Source: Stappia sp. (GTDB taxonomy: Bacteria; Pseudomonadota; Alphaproteobacteria; Rhizobiales; Stappiaceae). From it: a stretch of 64,000 bases of DNA. Position numbers and translations under genes: made by a program. The stretch spans positions 2,306,939-2,370,938 of the forward strand of contig NZ_CP157793.1 in the NCBI RefSeq assembly GCF_040110915.1, written 5' to 3'. This document shows positions 25,953-36,184 of the stretch, in pieces. Each line of letters begins with the position of its first letter. Within the stretch, counting starts at the first letter, position 1. The notes under the pieces were generated by a model that searched no databases, had not been told where the DNA came from, and saw only the letters and a list, made by a program, of their open reading frames with translations.

Positions 25953-27242
25953 ATGACCGCCACCCCGCTTCTTCTCGCCAACGCCCGCGTGATCGATCCC
26001 GCGCGCGACCTCGATGCGCCGGGTGCGGTGCTGCTCGTGGACGGGCGCATCGCCGCGGCCGGGCCGGAGGCGCTCAACCAGGGCGCGCCGGAAGGGACCG
26101 AGATCCTCGACGTCGAGGGCGCCGTCGTCGCGCCGGGTCTGGTCGACATGGGCGTCACCGTCGGAGAGCCCGGCGCGGAACACCGCGAGACGCTGGCGAG
26201 CGCCAGCCTCGCCGCGGCCGCCGGCGGCGTCACCACCATCGTGACCGCCCCCGGGACGGACCCCGCGATCGACGATCCCGCGCTGGTGGATTTCGTGCTG
26301 CGCCGCGCCCGCGACACGGCCTGCGTGCGCGTCCACCCCATGGCCGCGCTGACCAAGGGGCTGCAGGGCACGGAGATGAGCGAGATCGGCCTCCTGAAGG
26401 AAGCCGGCGCCGTCGCCTTTTCCAACGGCAGCCGCTCGATCACCCACGCCGGCATCATGCGCCGGCTGATGACATACGCGCGCGACTTCGACGCGCTGGT
26501 GGTGCACCACACGGAAGACCCGGATCTCACCGGCGCGGGCGTGCTCAACGAAGGACTCAACGCCAGCTGGAAGGGCCTGCCGGCCGCCCCGCGCGAGGCC
26601 GAGATCATCATGCTGGAGCGCGACCTGCGCCTCGTGGCGCTGACGGGGGCGCGCTATCACGCGGCCGCCCTGTCCTGCGCCGACAGCGCCGAGGCGATCC
26701 GCGCCGCCAAGCGCGCGGGCCGCGACGTGACCGCCGCCATCTCCATCAACCATCTGACGCTCAACGAAAACGACATCGGCCCCTATCGCACCTTCTTCAA
26801 GATGGCGCCGCCGCTGCGGACCGAGGACGAACGTCAGGCGATGGTCGCGGCCTTGGCCGACGGCACGCTCGACGTGATCGTCTCCAACCACGATCCGCAG
26901 GACGTCGAGACCAAGCGCCTGCCCTTCGCCGAGGCCGCCGACGGGGCCATCGGGCTGGAAACCCTGCTCGCCGCCGGCCTGCGGCTGGTCCATTCCGGCG
27001 ACATCGCGCTCTCCCGCCTGCTCGCCGCGATGACCTGCAACCCGGCCCGCCGGCTCGGGCTCGACGTCGGCACCCTGGCGCCGGGCGCGCCGGGCGACGT
27101 GGTGGTCTTCGACCCCGACCGGCCCTGGATCGTCGACAAGCAGGCGATCCGCTCGCGCGCCAAGAACACACCCTTCGAGGACGCCCGCTTCACCGGCCGC
27201 GTTCTGCATACGATTGTTGCGGGGCGCCGTCTGGCGACATAG
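25953..27242 (+). CDS. pyrX: Dihydroorotase-like protein lacking catalytic residues (PyrC'/PyrX)
   Basis: 429 residues, full dihydroorotase length and fold pattern, ending in FDPDRPWIVDKQAIRSRAKNTPF as active enzymes do. The zinc-binding HVHLREPG is GVTVGEPG here (both histidines and the arginine gone). The metal-bridging AFxDDG is AFSNGS, the HVS strand is LSC, and TDHAPH is SNHDPQ (catalytic Asp lost). Only the histidine in HHTEDP survives. It therefore cannot be an active zinc dihydroorotase. In Pseudomonas an equivalent pyrC' gene is needed for PyrB assembly and activity. It follows pyrB by 3 bases, fitting that role. Often annotated pyrC; that name would mislead. Confidence 0.93.
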   Translation: MTATPLLLANARVIDPARDLDAPGAVLLVDGRIAAAGPEALNQGAPEGTEILDVEGAVVAPGLVDMGVTVGEPGAEHRETLASASLAAAAGGVTTIVTAPGTDPAIDDPALVDFVLRRARDTACVRVHPMAALTKGLQGTEMSEIGLLKEAGAVAFSNGSRSITHAGIMRRLMTYARDFDALVVHHTEDPDLTGAGVLNEGLNASWKGLPAAPREAEIIMLERDLRLVALTGARYHAAALSCADSAEAIRAAKRAGRDVTAAISINHLTLNENDIGPYRTFFKMAPPLRTEDERQAMVAALADGTLDVIVSNHDPQDVETKRLPFAEAADGAIGLETLLAAGLRLVHSGDIALSRLLAAMTCNPARRLGLDVGTLAPGAPGDVVVFDPDRPWIVDKQAIRSRAKNTPFEDARFTGRVLHTIVAGRRLAT

Positions 27243-27275
27243 TCTTTCCACGCAAGACACAACCGGAGGCTGCGC

Positions 27276-27947
27276 GTGCCGGATCCGATCAGCTGGACCC
27301 ATAGCTTGCCGTATTTCCTGGCCGCGCTCGTCTTCGGCTATCTGCTGGGCTCGATTCCCTTCGGCCTCGTCATCACGCGGCTCGCCGGCCAGGGCGACAT
27401 CCGCAAGATCGGCTCGGGCAACATCGGCACCACCAATGTGCTGAGAACCGGCAAGAAGCATCTCGCCGCGCTGACGCTTCTCGGCGACATGCTGAAGGGC
27501 ACGGTGGCGGTGCTCATTGCCGCGCGCCTCGGCGGCCCCGACACGGCGGTGATCGCCGGTCTGGGCGCCTTCCTCGGACATCTCTTTCCCGTGTGGCTGA
27601 GGTTTCGCGGCGGCAAGGGCGTCGCCACCTATCTCGGCATCCTGCTTGGGCTCTACTGGCCGGCGGCGCTTGCCTTCGCGGGCGTCTGGATCGCGCTGGC
27701 GGTCGCCTTCCGCTTCTCCTCCCTCTCCGCCCTGGTCGCCAGCCTCGCCACGCCGGTTCTGCTCTATGCCGTCTTCGGCCGGGTGCAGATGGCGGAAATG
27801 ATGGCGCTGCTGACCCTGATGCTCTGGGCCAAGCACCATGAGAACATCGCCCGCCTGATCAAGGGCACCGAGGGACGCATCGGCCAGACGGCCAGGCCCG
27901 CCGCGCCGGACGCCGACGCCCCACGCCCCCCCGAGACCGACGGATGA
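27276..27947 (+). CDS. plsY: Acyl-phosphate:glycerol-3-phosphate acyltransferase
   Basis: 223 residues and about five helices. The three PlsY motifs are visible: [30 protein letters not shown] and [17 protein letters not shown]. It acylates glycerol-3-phosphate using acyl phosphate, the first step in membrane phospholipid synthesis. The ~25-residue Pro/Asp-rich tail after the last helix is an extension. The start is GTG with CCGGAGG upstream. Its stop overlaps the dprA ATG. Confidence 0.95.
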   Translation: MPDPISWTHSLPYFLAALVFGYLLGSIPFGLVITRLAGQGDIRKIGSGNIGTTNVLRTGKKHLAALTLLGDMLKGTVAVLIAARLGGPDTAVIAGLGAFLGHLFPVWLRFRGGKGVATYLGILLGLYWPAALAFAGVWIALAVAFRFSSLSALVASLATPVLLYAVFGRVQMAEMMALLTLMLWAKHHENIARLIKGTEGRIGQTARPAAPDADAPRPPETDG

Positions 27948-29098
27948 GCGGGGACGGCCGGGACCCGCGCAAGGGACGCGCGCTGAGCGATCCCCAGCGC
28001 CTCGCCTGGCTGCGCCTGATCCGCTCGGAAAACGTCGGACCCGTTACCTTCCGCGACCTGATCAACCATGCCGGCTCCGCCGAGGCGGCGCTCGAGATGC
28101 TGCCCGAGTTGTCGCGCCGGGGCGGCAAGCGCCGCATCCGCATCTGCTCGCGCGAGGACGCGGAAGCCGAACTTGCCGCGCTCCAGCGGATGGGCGGGCG
28201 CCTGCGCGCGCTCGGCGAGCACGGCTACCCGCCGCTGCTGCGCCATGTCGACGGAGCGCCGCCGCTGATCTCGGTGACCGGCAGCAACGAACGCCTCGCC
28301 GATCCGCAGACCATCGCGCTGGTCGGGGCGCGCAACGCCTCGCTCGCCGGGCTCAAGCTCGCCGGCGAGATCGCCCGCGATCTCGGCCGGGAGGGCTATT
28401 GCGTGGTCTCGGGGCTGGCGCGCGGGATCGATGCGGCGGCGCACAAGGCGGCGCTCGCCACCGGCACGGTGGCCGTGCTGGCCGGCGGTCTCGACGTCAT
28501 CTATCCGAGCGAGAACCGGGGGCTCTACCGCGACATCATCGCCGCCGAGGGGGCCATCGTCAGCGAGATGCCGCTCGGCTGGAAACCCCGCGCCCGCGAC
28601 TTCCCGCGCCGCAACCGGCTGATCTCCGGCGTCTCGCGCGCCACCGTGCTGATCGAGGCGGCGCGCGCCTCGGGCTCGCTGCACACCGCCCGCTTCGCCG
28701 CGGATCAGGGCCGCGAGGTCTTCGCCGTGCCCGGATCGCCGCTCGACCCGCGCTCGGAGGGCGGCAACCGTCTCATCCGCGACGGCGCGACGCTGGTGAC
28801 GAGCGCGCGCGACATCGTCGAAAGCCTCGGCCCCCGGGACGGGCCCGACCTCGGCGCGCCGCCGGCCGAGATCGAGGAGCCGGGCCGCGAGGGGCGCACC
28901 CTGCCCCGCGAGATCGACAACAGCGACCGCGGCCGGGTGGTGTCGGCGCTGAGCGGCGCCCCGGTGGAGATCGACGAACTGATCCGCTTCACCGGCATCG
29001 ACGCGCGCATCGTGCATGTCGTGCTGCTGGAACTGGAGCTGGCCGGCCGGCTCGACCGCCACCAGGGCCAGAAGGTGACACTGATCGACGGCCGCTGA
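27944..29098 (+). CDS. dprA: DNA-processing protein DprA/Smf
   Basis: 384 residues. Rossmann-like DprA domain: [62 protein letters not shown] and [23 protein letters not shown]-terminal winged helix (~315-380) follows. DprA loads RecA onto incoming single-stranded DNA during transformation and may act in general recombination. Coupled to plsY by an ATGA overlap. No competence gene is nearby. Confidence 0.95.
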   Translation: MSGDGRDPRKGRALSDPQRLAWLRLIRSENVGPVTFRDLINHAGSAEAALEMLPELSRRGGKRRIRICSREDAEAELAALQRMGGRLRALGEHGYPPLLRHVDGAPPLISVTGSNERLADPQTIALVGARNASLAGLKLAGEIARDLGREGYCVVSGLARGIDAAAHKAALATGTVAVLAGGLDVIYPSENRGLYRDIIAAEGAIVSEMPLGWKPRARDFPRRNRLISGVSRATVLIEAARASGSLHTARFAADQGREVFAVPGSPLDPRSEGGNRLIRDGATLVTSARDIVESLGPRDGPDLGAPPAEIEEPGREGRTLPREIDNSDRGRVVSALSGAPVEIDELIRFTGIDARIVHVVLLELELAGRLDRHQGQKVTLIDGR

Positions 29099-29245
29099 CG
29101 GCCACGCCCAGCGGCGCCTGCCGCGGTCCGCAACCCGGGATGCGATTGCATAAAACTTTAATACAACTTTACTGATCCTGACGCTGCTTTGGAGGGGCAA
29201 CAAGTCCGGCTGGACGGGTTTACTCGCCCTTTGGTTGCATTGACG

Positions 29246-29434
29246 TCAAGGCTCCTCGACCCGCGCCCGGCGCTCCAGCTCGGCATGTCGGTCAAAGGCT
29301 TCCTCTCGCGCCATTTCCAACAAATAAGCAAGAAAATTCAATTCGTTGTTCGAAGCCAGATCGCGCAATTCGCGACAGATCTGGGCACAGTATCGCGCGG
29401 TCTCGGCGGCATCATCATGGGGGTTCGGTGGCAT
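29246..29434 (-). CDS. Small helical conserved hypothetical protein
   Basis: 62 residues from the ATG at 29434: two predicted amphipathic helices (AAETARYCAQICRELRDLASNN and LNFLAYLLEMAREEAFDRHAELERR). Small proteins with this RELxxLAxxxxLxxLAYLLEMAR layout occur in Hyphomicrobiales; function unknown to me. An in-frame ATG at 29497 would add a short N-terminal segment, and neither start has a good ribosome-binding site. It is the only minus-strand gene in this stretch, between dprA and topA. Confidence 0.6.
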   Translation of the reverse strand: MPPNPHDDAAETARYCAQICRELRDLASNNELNFLAYLLEMAREEAFDRHAELERRARVEEP

Positions 29435-29743
29435 GTCGTGACCCGATAGTTGGCCGAACGGCGTTGCAATTCGGCTTATACAACCTTTGGTTTTCATTCC
29501 CCATACTACACGCTTTAAACGATTGCATGCAAGATCGTCGCGGCACACGTCTGCGTGGTGTCGGGCGGCCGGCCTCGCGCACCCGCCTTGCGCAACCGCC
29601 CCTCTTGACCGACTGACGGGGAAAGGTCATTTGACAGCGGACATGCATTTGGGGGATCGTCCGGCGCCGTTCGCCTCCGCCGAAACCGAAGGATCGCGCG
29701 CCGCCCGTGTGCGCGGCGCACCTCGCATCCATCTTGGGGTCTC
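29435..29743. other. Divergent region upstream of topA
   Basis: About 309 bases. The portion around 29470-29530 is more AT-rich than its surroundings and probably contains the promoter of the small minus-strand gene. A TTGACA at 29631-29636 could be a -35 for topA but lacks a convincing -10. No RNA gene or repeat seen. Confidence 0.45.
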
Positions 29744-32473
29744 ATGAATATCGTCATCGTGGAATCGCCGGCCAAGGCCAAGACAATCAACAAGTACCTT
29801 GGGTCCGACTACCAGGTTCTCGCGTCCTACGGGCACGTGCGCGACCTGCCGGCGAAGGACGGATCGGTGCAGCCCGACGACGACTTCGCCATGACCTGGG
29901 ACGTGGATGCCAAGTCGCAGAAGCGGCTCAACGACATCGCCCGTGCGGTGAAGGATGCCGACTGCCTCATCCTCGCAACCGACCCGGATCGCGAGGGCGA
30001 GGCGATCTCGTGGCATGTGCTGGAAGTGCTGCGCAAGAAGCGCGTGCTCAAGGACAAGCCGGTGCAGCGCGTCGTCTTCAACGCCATCACCAAGAAGGCG
30101 ATCCTGGAGGCGATGGACAATCCGCGCGACATCGACGCGCCGCTGGTGGACGCCTATCTGGCACGCCGGGCGCTCGACTATCTCGTCGGTTTCACGCTTT
30201 CCCCCGTGCTGTGGCGCAAGCTGCCGGGCGCGCGCTCGGCCGGCCGCGTGCAGTCGGTCGCGCTCCGCCTCGTCTGCGACCGGGAAGCGGAGATCGAGCG
30301 CTTCGTCAGCCAGGAATACTGGTCGATCCTCGCCAATCTGACCACCTCCGGCGGCGCGCCCTTCCAGGCCCGCATCGCCGCCCATAACGGCAAGAAGCTC
30401 GGCCGCCTCGACATCGCCTCCAAGGATCAGGCGGACGAGATCGCGGCGCTGCTCAACGCGGCCGCCTTTGCCGTGCGCAGCGTGGAATCGAAGCCCCAGC
30501 GCCGCCATCCCGCCGCGCCCTTCACCACCTCCACGCTGCAGCAGGAGGCCTCGCGCAAATACGGCTTTGCCGCCGCGCGCACCATGCAGGTGGCGCAGAA
30601 GCTCTACGAGGGCGCGGATATCGGCGGCGAGACCGTCGGTCTCATCACCTATATGCGAACCGACGGCGTGCAGATCGCCGGCGAGGCCATCGCCTCCGCC
30701 CGCGACGTGATCGGCGCGCAGTATGGCGCGGAGTATGTGCCGGAAAAGCCCCGGCATTATTCCTCCAAGGCGAAGAACGCCCAGGAGGCGCACGAGGCCA
30801 TCCGCCCGACCGACCTGACGCGCCATCCGCGCGACGTCGCCCGCTACCTCGATGCCGACGCCGCCCGCCTCTACGATCTGGTGTGGAAGCGCACCATCGC
30901 CTCGCAGATGGAGTCGGCCGTGCTGGAGCGCACGACCGTCGACATCGACGCCACGGCCCCCTCCGGCGCGGCTACCCTGCGCGCCACCGGCTCCGTCGTG
31001 CGCTTCGACGGCTTCTTCGCCCTCTATCAGGAGGGCAAGGACGACGAGGAGGACGAGGACGCCAGGCGCCTGCCGGCGATGAGCGAGGGCGAGGCCCTGA
31101 CGCGCGTTTCGGTGGAGTCCAACCAGCATTTCACCGAGCCGCCCGCCCGCTACACCGAGGCGACGCTGGTGAAGAAGATGGAGGAGCTCGGCATCGGCCG
31201 CCCCTCCACCTATGCCTCGACGCTGCAGACCCTGCGCGACCGCGATTACGTCACCATCGACGGCAAGCGGCTGGTGCCGCAGGACAAGGGCCGTCTGGTC
31301 ATCGCCTTCCTGGAAAGCTTCTTCAACCGCTACGTGGAGTATGACTTCACCGCCGCGCTGGAGGAAAAGCTCGACCGCATCTCGGCCGGCGAACTGTCCT
31401 GGAAGGACGTGCTGCGCGACTTCTGGCGCGACTTCTCCAACGCGGTGGGCGAGATCAAGGACCTGCGCGTCTCCGAGGTGCTGGAGGCGCTGAACGAGAT
31501 CCTCGCCGCCCACGTCTTCCCCGACAAGGGCGACGGCAGCGATCCGCGCAAGTGCCCGGCCTGCGAGACCGGCCGCCTGTCGCTCAAGGTCAGCCGCTTC
31601 GGCGCCTTCGTCGGTTGCTCGAACTACAGCAAGGAAAAGCAGGAGGGGAAGGCGCCCAACGAGGACCCGCCCCATTGCGGCTATACCCGCCAGCTGTCCT
31701 CCAACGGACAGAACGGCGAGGCGGAGATGGCGGACGGGCCGAAGATCCTCGGCCAGGATCCCGAGACCGGCCTCGACGTCAGCCTGCGGACCGGGCGCTT
31801 CGGCCCCTATGTGCAGCTCGGCGAGGAAGCCAAGCCCAAGCGCTCGTCGCTGCCGCGCGGCTGGCAGGCGAGCGAGATGGATCTGGAGAAGGCGCTGCAA
31901 TTGCTCTCGCTGCCGCGCGAGGTCGGTCCGCACCCGGAAGACGGCAAGATGATCTCCGCCGGGCTTGGCCGCTACGGCCCCTTCGTGCTGCATGACGGCA
32001 CCTACGCCAATCTGGAAAGCCCGGAAGAGGTGTTTTCCGTCGGCATCAACCGCGCGGTCGACGCGCTGGCCCAGAAGCGGGCCAAGGGCGGGCGCGGACG
32101 CGCCGCCGCCAAGCCACTCAAGGAGCTCGGCGATCATCCCGACGGCGGGCCCGTCACCGTGCAGGACGGCCGCTACGGCCCTTACGTCAAATGGGCCAAG
32201 GTCAACGCCACCCTGCCGAAGGGCAGCGACCCGCAGGCCGTGACGCTCGAGGAGGCGCTGAAGCTGATCGAGGCCAAGCTGGAAAAGTCCGGCAAGGGCA
32301 AGAGCACGGCGAAGAAGACGACGGCCAAGAAGGCACCGGCGAAGAAGACCCCGGCGAAAACGGCTGCGGCCAGGAAGACGGCGACGAAGAAGACCGCGAG
32401 CGGCAAGACCGCCGCGAAGAAGACGGCGGGCAAGAGCGCGCCGGCGGCGGCCGCCGCGGACGGTGACGCTTGA
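29744..32473 (+). CDS. topA: DNA topoisomerase I (type IA)
   Basis: 909 residues. Toprim domain at the N-terminus (IVIVESPAKAKTINKYLG, ATDPDREGEAISWH). The active tyrosine is in LITYMRTDGVQ (Tyr303). GRPSTYASTLQTLRDRDY follows, then a zinc-binding segment (CPACETG and CGYTRQL, ~605-650). Two or more topoisomerase C-terminal repeats (TGRFGPYVQLG, GRYGPFVLHDG, DGRYGPYVKW) come next. The last ~65 residues are almost entirely Lys/Ala/Thr, a disordered basic tail common in this order. Relaxes negative supercoils. Stop overlaps the rnr start. Confidence 0.97.
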   Translation: MNIVIVESPAKAKTINKYLGSDYQVLASYGHVRDLPAKDGSVQPDDDFAMTWDVDAKSQKRLNDIARAVKDADCLILATDPDREGEAISWHVLEVLRKKRVLKDKPVQRVVFNAITKKAILEAMDNPRDIDAPLVDAYLARRALDYLVGFTLSPVLWRKLPGARSAGRVQSVALRLVCDREAEIERFVSQEYWSILANLTTSGGAPFQARIAAHNGKKLGRLDIASKDQADEIAALLNAAAFAVRSVESKPQRRHPAAPFTTSTLQQEASRKYGFAAARTMQVAQKLYEGADIGGETVGLITYMRTDGVQIAGEAIASARDVIGAQYGAEYVPEKPRHYSSKAKNAQEAHEAIRPTDLTRHPRDVARYLDADAARLYDLVWKRTIASQMESAVLERTTVDIDATAPSGAATLRATGSVVRFDGFFALYQEGKDDEEDEDARRLPAMSEGEALTRVSVESNQHFTEPPARYTEATLVKKMEELGIGRPSTYASTLQTLRDRDYVTIDGKRLVPQDKGRLVIAFLESFFNRYVEYDFTAALEEKLDRISAGELSWKDVLRDFWRDFSNAVGEIKDLRVSEVLEALNEILAAHVFPDKGDGSDPRKCPACETGRLSLKVSRFGAFVGCSNYSKEKQEGKAPNEDPPHCGYTRQLSSNGQNGEAEMADGPKILGQDPETGLDVSLRTGRFGPYVQLGEEAKPKRSSLPRGWQASEMDLEKALQLLSLPREVGPHPEDGKMISAGLGRYGPFVLHDGTYANLESPEEVFSVGINRAVDALAQKRAKGGRGRAAAKPLKELGDHPDGGPVTVQDGRYGPYVKWAKVNATLPKGSDPQAVTLEEALKLIEAKLEKSGKGKSTAKKTTAKKAPAKKTPAKTAAARKTATKKTASGKTAAKKTAGKSAPAAAAADGDA

Positions 32474-34812
32474 CCGCCAAATCGCCGAAGAAGCCGAAAC
32501 GCGCCAAGGCCGGGCGCAAGAGTGCCGGCGCGGCCGAACTGCCGGGCCGCGACGAGATCATGGCCTTTGTCGCGGCCAATCCGGGCAAGGCCGGCAAGCG
32601 CGAGATCGCCCGCCATTTCGGCATCACCGGCGGCGCGCGCATCTATCTCAAGCGCCTGCTGCGCGAGATGGCCGACGACGGTCTGCTGGAAAAGCGCCAG
32701 AAGAAGCTGATCAGGGCCGGCGCGCTGCCGCCCGTTCTCGTTGCCCATGTAACGGCGCGCGACGGCGACGGCGAACTGCTCGCCGAACCCGCCAACTGGG
32801 ACGCGGACGAGCAGGGCGCGGCCCCGAAGATCCTCGTGATCCCCGACCGGGGGCGCGGCCAGACGCGCGCGCCGGGGCTGGGCGACCGGCTGCTGCTGCG
32901 CCTCACCGAGGACACGCCGGGCGCCGAGGCCACCCATGCCGGGCGGATCATCAAGCTGCTGGAACGTCAGGTCTCGAGCGTGCTCGGCATCCTGCGCCAG
33001 GCGCGCGGACGCACGTATCTCGAGCCCATCGACCGGCGCCAGCACGAACTCGACATCGACCCGAGCGATCTGAAGGAGGCCGAGGACGGCGATCTCGTCT
33101 CCGTCGCCCTTCTCCCACGCCGGGGTCGCTATGGCACGGGCCGTGGCAAGATCGTCAAGCGCATCGGCGCGATGCATTCGGAGATGGCGATCTCGGAGAT
33201 CGCGCTGCACACCCACGGCATTCCGCATCGCTTTCCCGAGCGCGTGATCGCCGAGGCGGCGGCGGCCGAGCCGGCGACGATGGACAACCGCGAGGACTGG
33301 CGCAGGCTGCCGCTGATCACCATCGACCCGGCCGATGCCAAGGACCACGACGACGCGGTGCATGCCGAAGCCGACACCGACCCGGACAATCCCGGCGGCC
33401 ATGTGGTGACCGTGGCGATCGCGGATGTGGCCTATTACGTCCGCCCGGGCAGCGCGCTCGACCGCGAGGCGCATCTCAGGGGCAATTCGGTCTATTTCCC
33501 CGACCGGGTGATCCCCATGCTGCCGGAGGACCTGTCGAACGGCCTGTGCTCGCTGAAGGAAGGCGAGGACCGCCCGGCGATGGCCGTGCGCATGGTGTTC
33601 GACGCCAGGGGCACCAAGACGCGCCACAGCTTCCACCGGATCATGATGCGCTCGGCCGTCAAGCTCTCCTACCAGCAGGCGCAAGGCGCGATCGACGGCA
33701 CGCCGGACCTCGTCGCCGACGCGGTGCGCGACGACATCCTCAAGCCGCTGTGGGCCGCCTACGCCAGCCTGAAGAAAGGCCGCGACGCCCGCGAGCCGCT
33801 CGATCTCGACCTGCCGGAACGCAAGATCCGGCTGAAGGAGGACGGCACGGTCGACAGCGTGCATGTGCCCGAACGCCTCGACGCGCACAAGCTGATCGAG
33901 GAGTTCATGATCCAGGCGAATGTGGCGGCGGCCGAAACGCTGGAGAAGGCCGGCGTTCCCCTGCTCTACCGCATCCACGATGCCTCGAGCCCGGAAAAAC
34001 TCGAGGCGCTTAAGGAGTTCCTCTCCACGCTCGGCATTCGCCTCGCCGCTTCGGGCGGCCTGCGACCGGCGGCCTTCAACACCATCCTGAAGAAGGTGGC
34101 GGGCGAGCCGGATGCGGAACTGGTCAACCAGGTGATCCTGCGCAGCCAGGCGCAGGCGGAATATTCGCCGGACAACATCGGCCACTTCGGTCTCAACCTG
34201 CGCCGCTACGCGCATTTCACCTCGCCGATCCGCCGCTATGCCGATCTCATCGTCCATCGCGGGCTGATCCGCGCGCTGAAGCTCGGTGACGACGGGCTGC
34301 CGGACGGCATGGAAACGAAGCTCGAGGTGATCGGCGCGGATGTCTCGGCGGCCGAGCGCCGGGCGATGCTCGCCGAGCGGGAAACCGTCGACCGGCTGAT
34401 CGCGCTGTGGCTGGCCGATCAGGTCGGGGCGCGCTTCGCGGGTCGCATCTCCGGCGTCGTCAAGTCGGGGCTCTTCGTGCGCCTCGACGACACCGGCGCG
34501 GACGGCTTCGTGCCGGCCTCCACCATCGGCGACGATTACTACCACTATGACGAATCGTCGCATTCGATGTCCGGGCGAACCACCGGAGAAACCTTTTCTT
34601 TGGGCGATCGCGTCGAGGTGCGCCTGGTCGAGGCCGCACCCTATGCCGGATCGCTGCGGTTTGAACTTTTGAGCGAAGGCCACTATCACAAGAGAAAGAG
34701 CGCCCGCGATCGAACGGCGGCGCGCCAGCACAAGGACCGCGCACGCACCACGCAAAGGTCCGGCGGCCCGGACCGGCACAAGAGCCGGCAATCGAAGAGG
34801 CGACGCACATGA
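32470..34812 (+). CDS. rnr: Ribonuclease R
   Basis: 780 residues. An N-terminal winged-helix region (GRDEIMAFVAANPGKAGKREIARHFGI) precedes OB domains. The RNB catalytic domain contains the acidic cluster IDPADAKDHDDAVHAE and SNGLCSLKEGEDRPAMAV. A C-terminal S1 domain (ARFAGRISGVVKSGLFVRLDDTGADGFV) is followed by a basic tail. RNase R degrades structured RNA 3' to 5'. The start is TTG, overlapping the topA stop by four bases (TTGA), so translation is coupled. Confidence 0.96.
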   Translation: MTAKSPKKPKRAKAGRKSAGAAELPGRDEIMAFVAANPGKAGKREIARHFGITGGARIYLKRLLREMADDGLLEKRQKKLIRAGALPPVLVAHVTARDGDGELLAEPANWDADEQGAAPKILVIPDRGRGQTRAPGLGDRLLLRLTEDTPGAEATHAGRIIKLLERQVSSVLGILRQARGRTYLEPIDRRQHELDIDPSDLKEAEDGDLVSVALLPRRGRYGTGRGKIVKRIGAMHSEMAISEIALHTHGIPHRFPERVIAEAAAAEPATMDNREDWRRLPLITIDPADAKDHDDAVHAEADTDPDNPGGHVVTVAIADVAYYVRPGSALDREAHLRGNSVYFPDRVIPMLPEDLSNGLCSLKEGEDRPAMAVRMVFDARGTKTRHSFHRIMMRSAVKLSYQQAQGAIDGTPDLVADAVRDDILKPLWAAYASLKKGRDAREPLDLDLPERKIRLKEDGTVDSVHVPERLDAHKLIEEFMIQANVAAAETLEKAGVPLLYRIHDASSPEKLEALKEFLSTLGIRLAASGGLRPAAFNTILKKVAGEPDAELVNQVILRSQAQAEYSPDNIGHFGLNLRRYAHFTSPIRRYADLIVHRGLIRALKLGDDGLPDGMETKLEVIGADVSAAERRAMLAERETVDRLIALWLADQVGARFAGRISGVVKSGLFVRLDDTGADGFVPASTIGDDYYHYDESSHSMSGRTTGETFSLGDRVEVRLVEAAPYAGSLRFELLSEGHYHKRKSARDRTAARQHKDRARTTQRSGGPDRHKSRQSKRRRT

Positions 34813-35294
34813 CAGTGACCTATGCCGGGACCCTTGCCGGCGCGGGCGAGACGCCCGCCGTTCCCGCCGAAAAGCCCCGGCGCGACGTGCCCCGGGCCAT
34901 GTGGCTGGGCGCCCGGGGCAAGTGCCCCAGCTGCGGCGAGGGCGCGCTCTACGGCAAGTATCTCAAGGTGGAACCGGTGTGCGCCAGCTGCGGCGAGGAG
35001 CTGCACCACCATCGCGCCGACGACGCCCCGCCCTATTTCACCATCTTCATCGTCGGGCATGTGATCCTGCCGATCGCGCTGGCGGTCGAGCTGGCGTTCA
35101 TGCCGTCCATGTGGATCCACGTCGCCCTCTGGCTGCCGCTGATCGTCGGCTCGACGCTGCTGTCGCTGCCGCCCATCAAGGGCGCGCTGATCGGCCTTCA
35201 GTGGGCCAACTACATGCACGGCTTCGACCCCAACGCCATCGGCGACGACGAGCCGGCCTACGAGTTCGGCGGCGAGACCCGGCAGCAACGATGA
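34809..35294 (+). CDS. DUF983 family membrane protein
   Basis: 161 residues. A rubredoxin-like CPSCGEG (residue ~38) and CASCGEEL (~59) lie before two transmembrane helices (FTIFIVGHVILPIALAVEL and WIHVALWLPLIVGSTLLSL), then LKGALIGLQWANYMHG-type family ending. Function unestablished; the two CxxC pairs suggest zinc binding. Sits between rnr and the NUDIX gene with four-base ATGA overlaps on both sides, an order conserved in Hyphomicrobiales as I recall it. Confidence 0.92.
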   Translation: MTVTYAGTLAGAGETPAVPAEKPRRDVPRAMWLGARGKCPSCGEGALYGKYLKVEPVCASCGEELHHHRADDAPPYFTIFIVGHVILPIALAVELAFMPSMWIHVALWLPLIVGSTLLSLPPIKGALIGLQWANYMHGFDPNAIGDDEPAYEFGGETRQQR

Positions 35295-36034
35295 GCGAGA
35301 ATCTCGTGCGCCGCCTCTCGGCGGCCGAGCGGCACATGGACCTGCCCAACCTGCGGCCAAAGGATGCCGCGACGCTGCTGGTGCTCGACCGCAGCGGCGC
35401 CGGCGAACCGCGCGTGCTGATGGGCCGCCGGCACGAGCGTCACAGGTTCATGCCGAACATGTTCGTCTTTCCCGGCGGGCGCGTCGATCCGGCCGACAGC
35501 CACGTTCCGGTGACCGGAGACTATCATCCCGAGGTCGCGCGCAAGCTGCAGCACGCGATGAAGGGTCCGAAGACGGCCGCGCGCGCCCGCGCCTTCACCG
35601 TGGCCGCCGTGCGCGAGACCTACGAGGAAGCCGGCGTCCTGATCGGCGCGAAGAGCGACACGCCCTGGGAGGGCAAGGGCGACATGGCCGCCTTCTCGCA
35701 GCGCCATCTGATGCCGGATCTTGCGCCGGTGCGCCTGATCGCGCGCGCGATCACCCCGCCCCGCCGGCCGCGCCGATTCGACACGCGGTTCCTCGCCGTC
35801 TTCGCCGATGCGATCGCCGACAGCCTGCCGGAAGGCACCGGCCCTTCGGGCGAGCTCAGCGAGGTGCAGTGGCTGCCGCTCGACGCCGCCAAGCAACTCG
35901 AGCTGCCGACCATCACGCTGACGATCATCGAGGAGCTGCAGGCCCGCCTCGCCGAGGATCCCGATCTCGATCCGGCGACGCCCACGCCCTACTACTACTG
36001 GCGCGGCAAGGGCTTCGTGCGCGAGGAGGTGTGA
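35291..36034 (+). CDS. NUDIX hydrolase
   Basis: 247 residues. The Nudix box is AAVRETYEEAGVLIG at about residues 97-111, with the preceding glycine region in the FVFPGGRVDPAD segment separated by an insertion, as in NUDT8/NUDT19-like enzymes. RRFDTRFLAVFAD and SGELSEVQWLPL complete the fold. It hydrolyses a nucleoside diphosphate linked to another moiety, possibly a CoA derivative; the substrate is not determined. The start overlaps the DUF983 stop by four bases. Confidence 0.9.
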   Translation: MSENLVRRLSAAERHMDLPNLRPKDAATLLVLDRSGAGEPRVLMGRRHERHRFMPNMFVFPGGRVDPADSHVPVTGDYHPEVARKLQHAMKGPKTAARARAFTVAAVRETYEEAGVLIGAKSDTPWEGKGDMAAFSQRHLMPDLAPVRLIARAITPPRRPRRFDTRFLAVFADAIADSLPEGTGPSGELSEVQWLPLDAAKQLELPTITLTIIEELQARLAEDPDLDPATPTPYYYWRGKGFVREEV

Positions 36035-36059
36035 GGCACAGCCCGACGGCGCTTGGCGC

Positions 36060-36087
36060 TTGACTTTGACCGCGCGAAACGTATGGT
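36060..36087 (+). promoter_or_regulatory. Probable rpmG promoter
   Basis: TTGACT (36060-36065) and TATGGT (36082-36087) are separated by 16 bases, about 98 bases before the rpmG start codon. This would let rpmG be transcribed on its own apart from the topA-rnr run. Confidence 0.5.
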
Positions 36088-36184
36088 GCGCGCTCAGTTT
36101 CCCAAGATATCCCGGTGGAGCGTCTTCTCCGATTAGGCGGAGCCCGCGACGTACGGCCGGACACCCAGTGCAAGGACAAAGACG

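Noticed and set aside
29627..32137. 836-codon minus-strand open frame
   Set aside because: Runs antisense to topA, whose protein matches its family throughout; the antisense translation has no recognisable domain.
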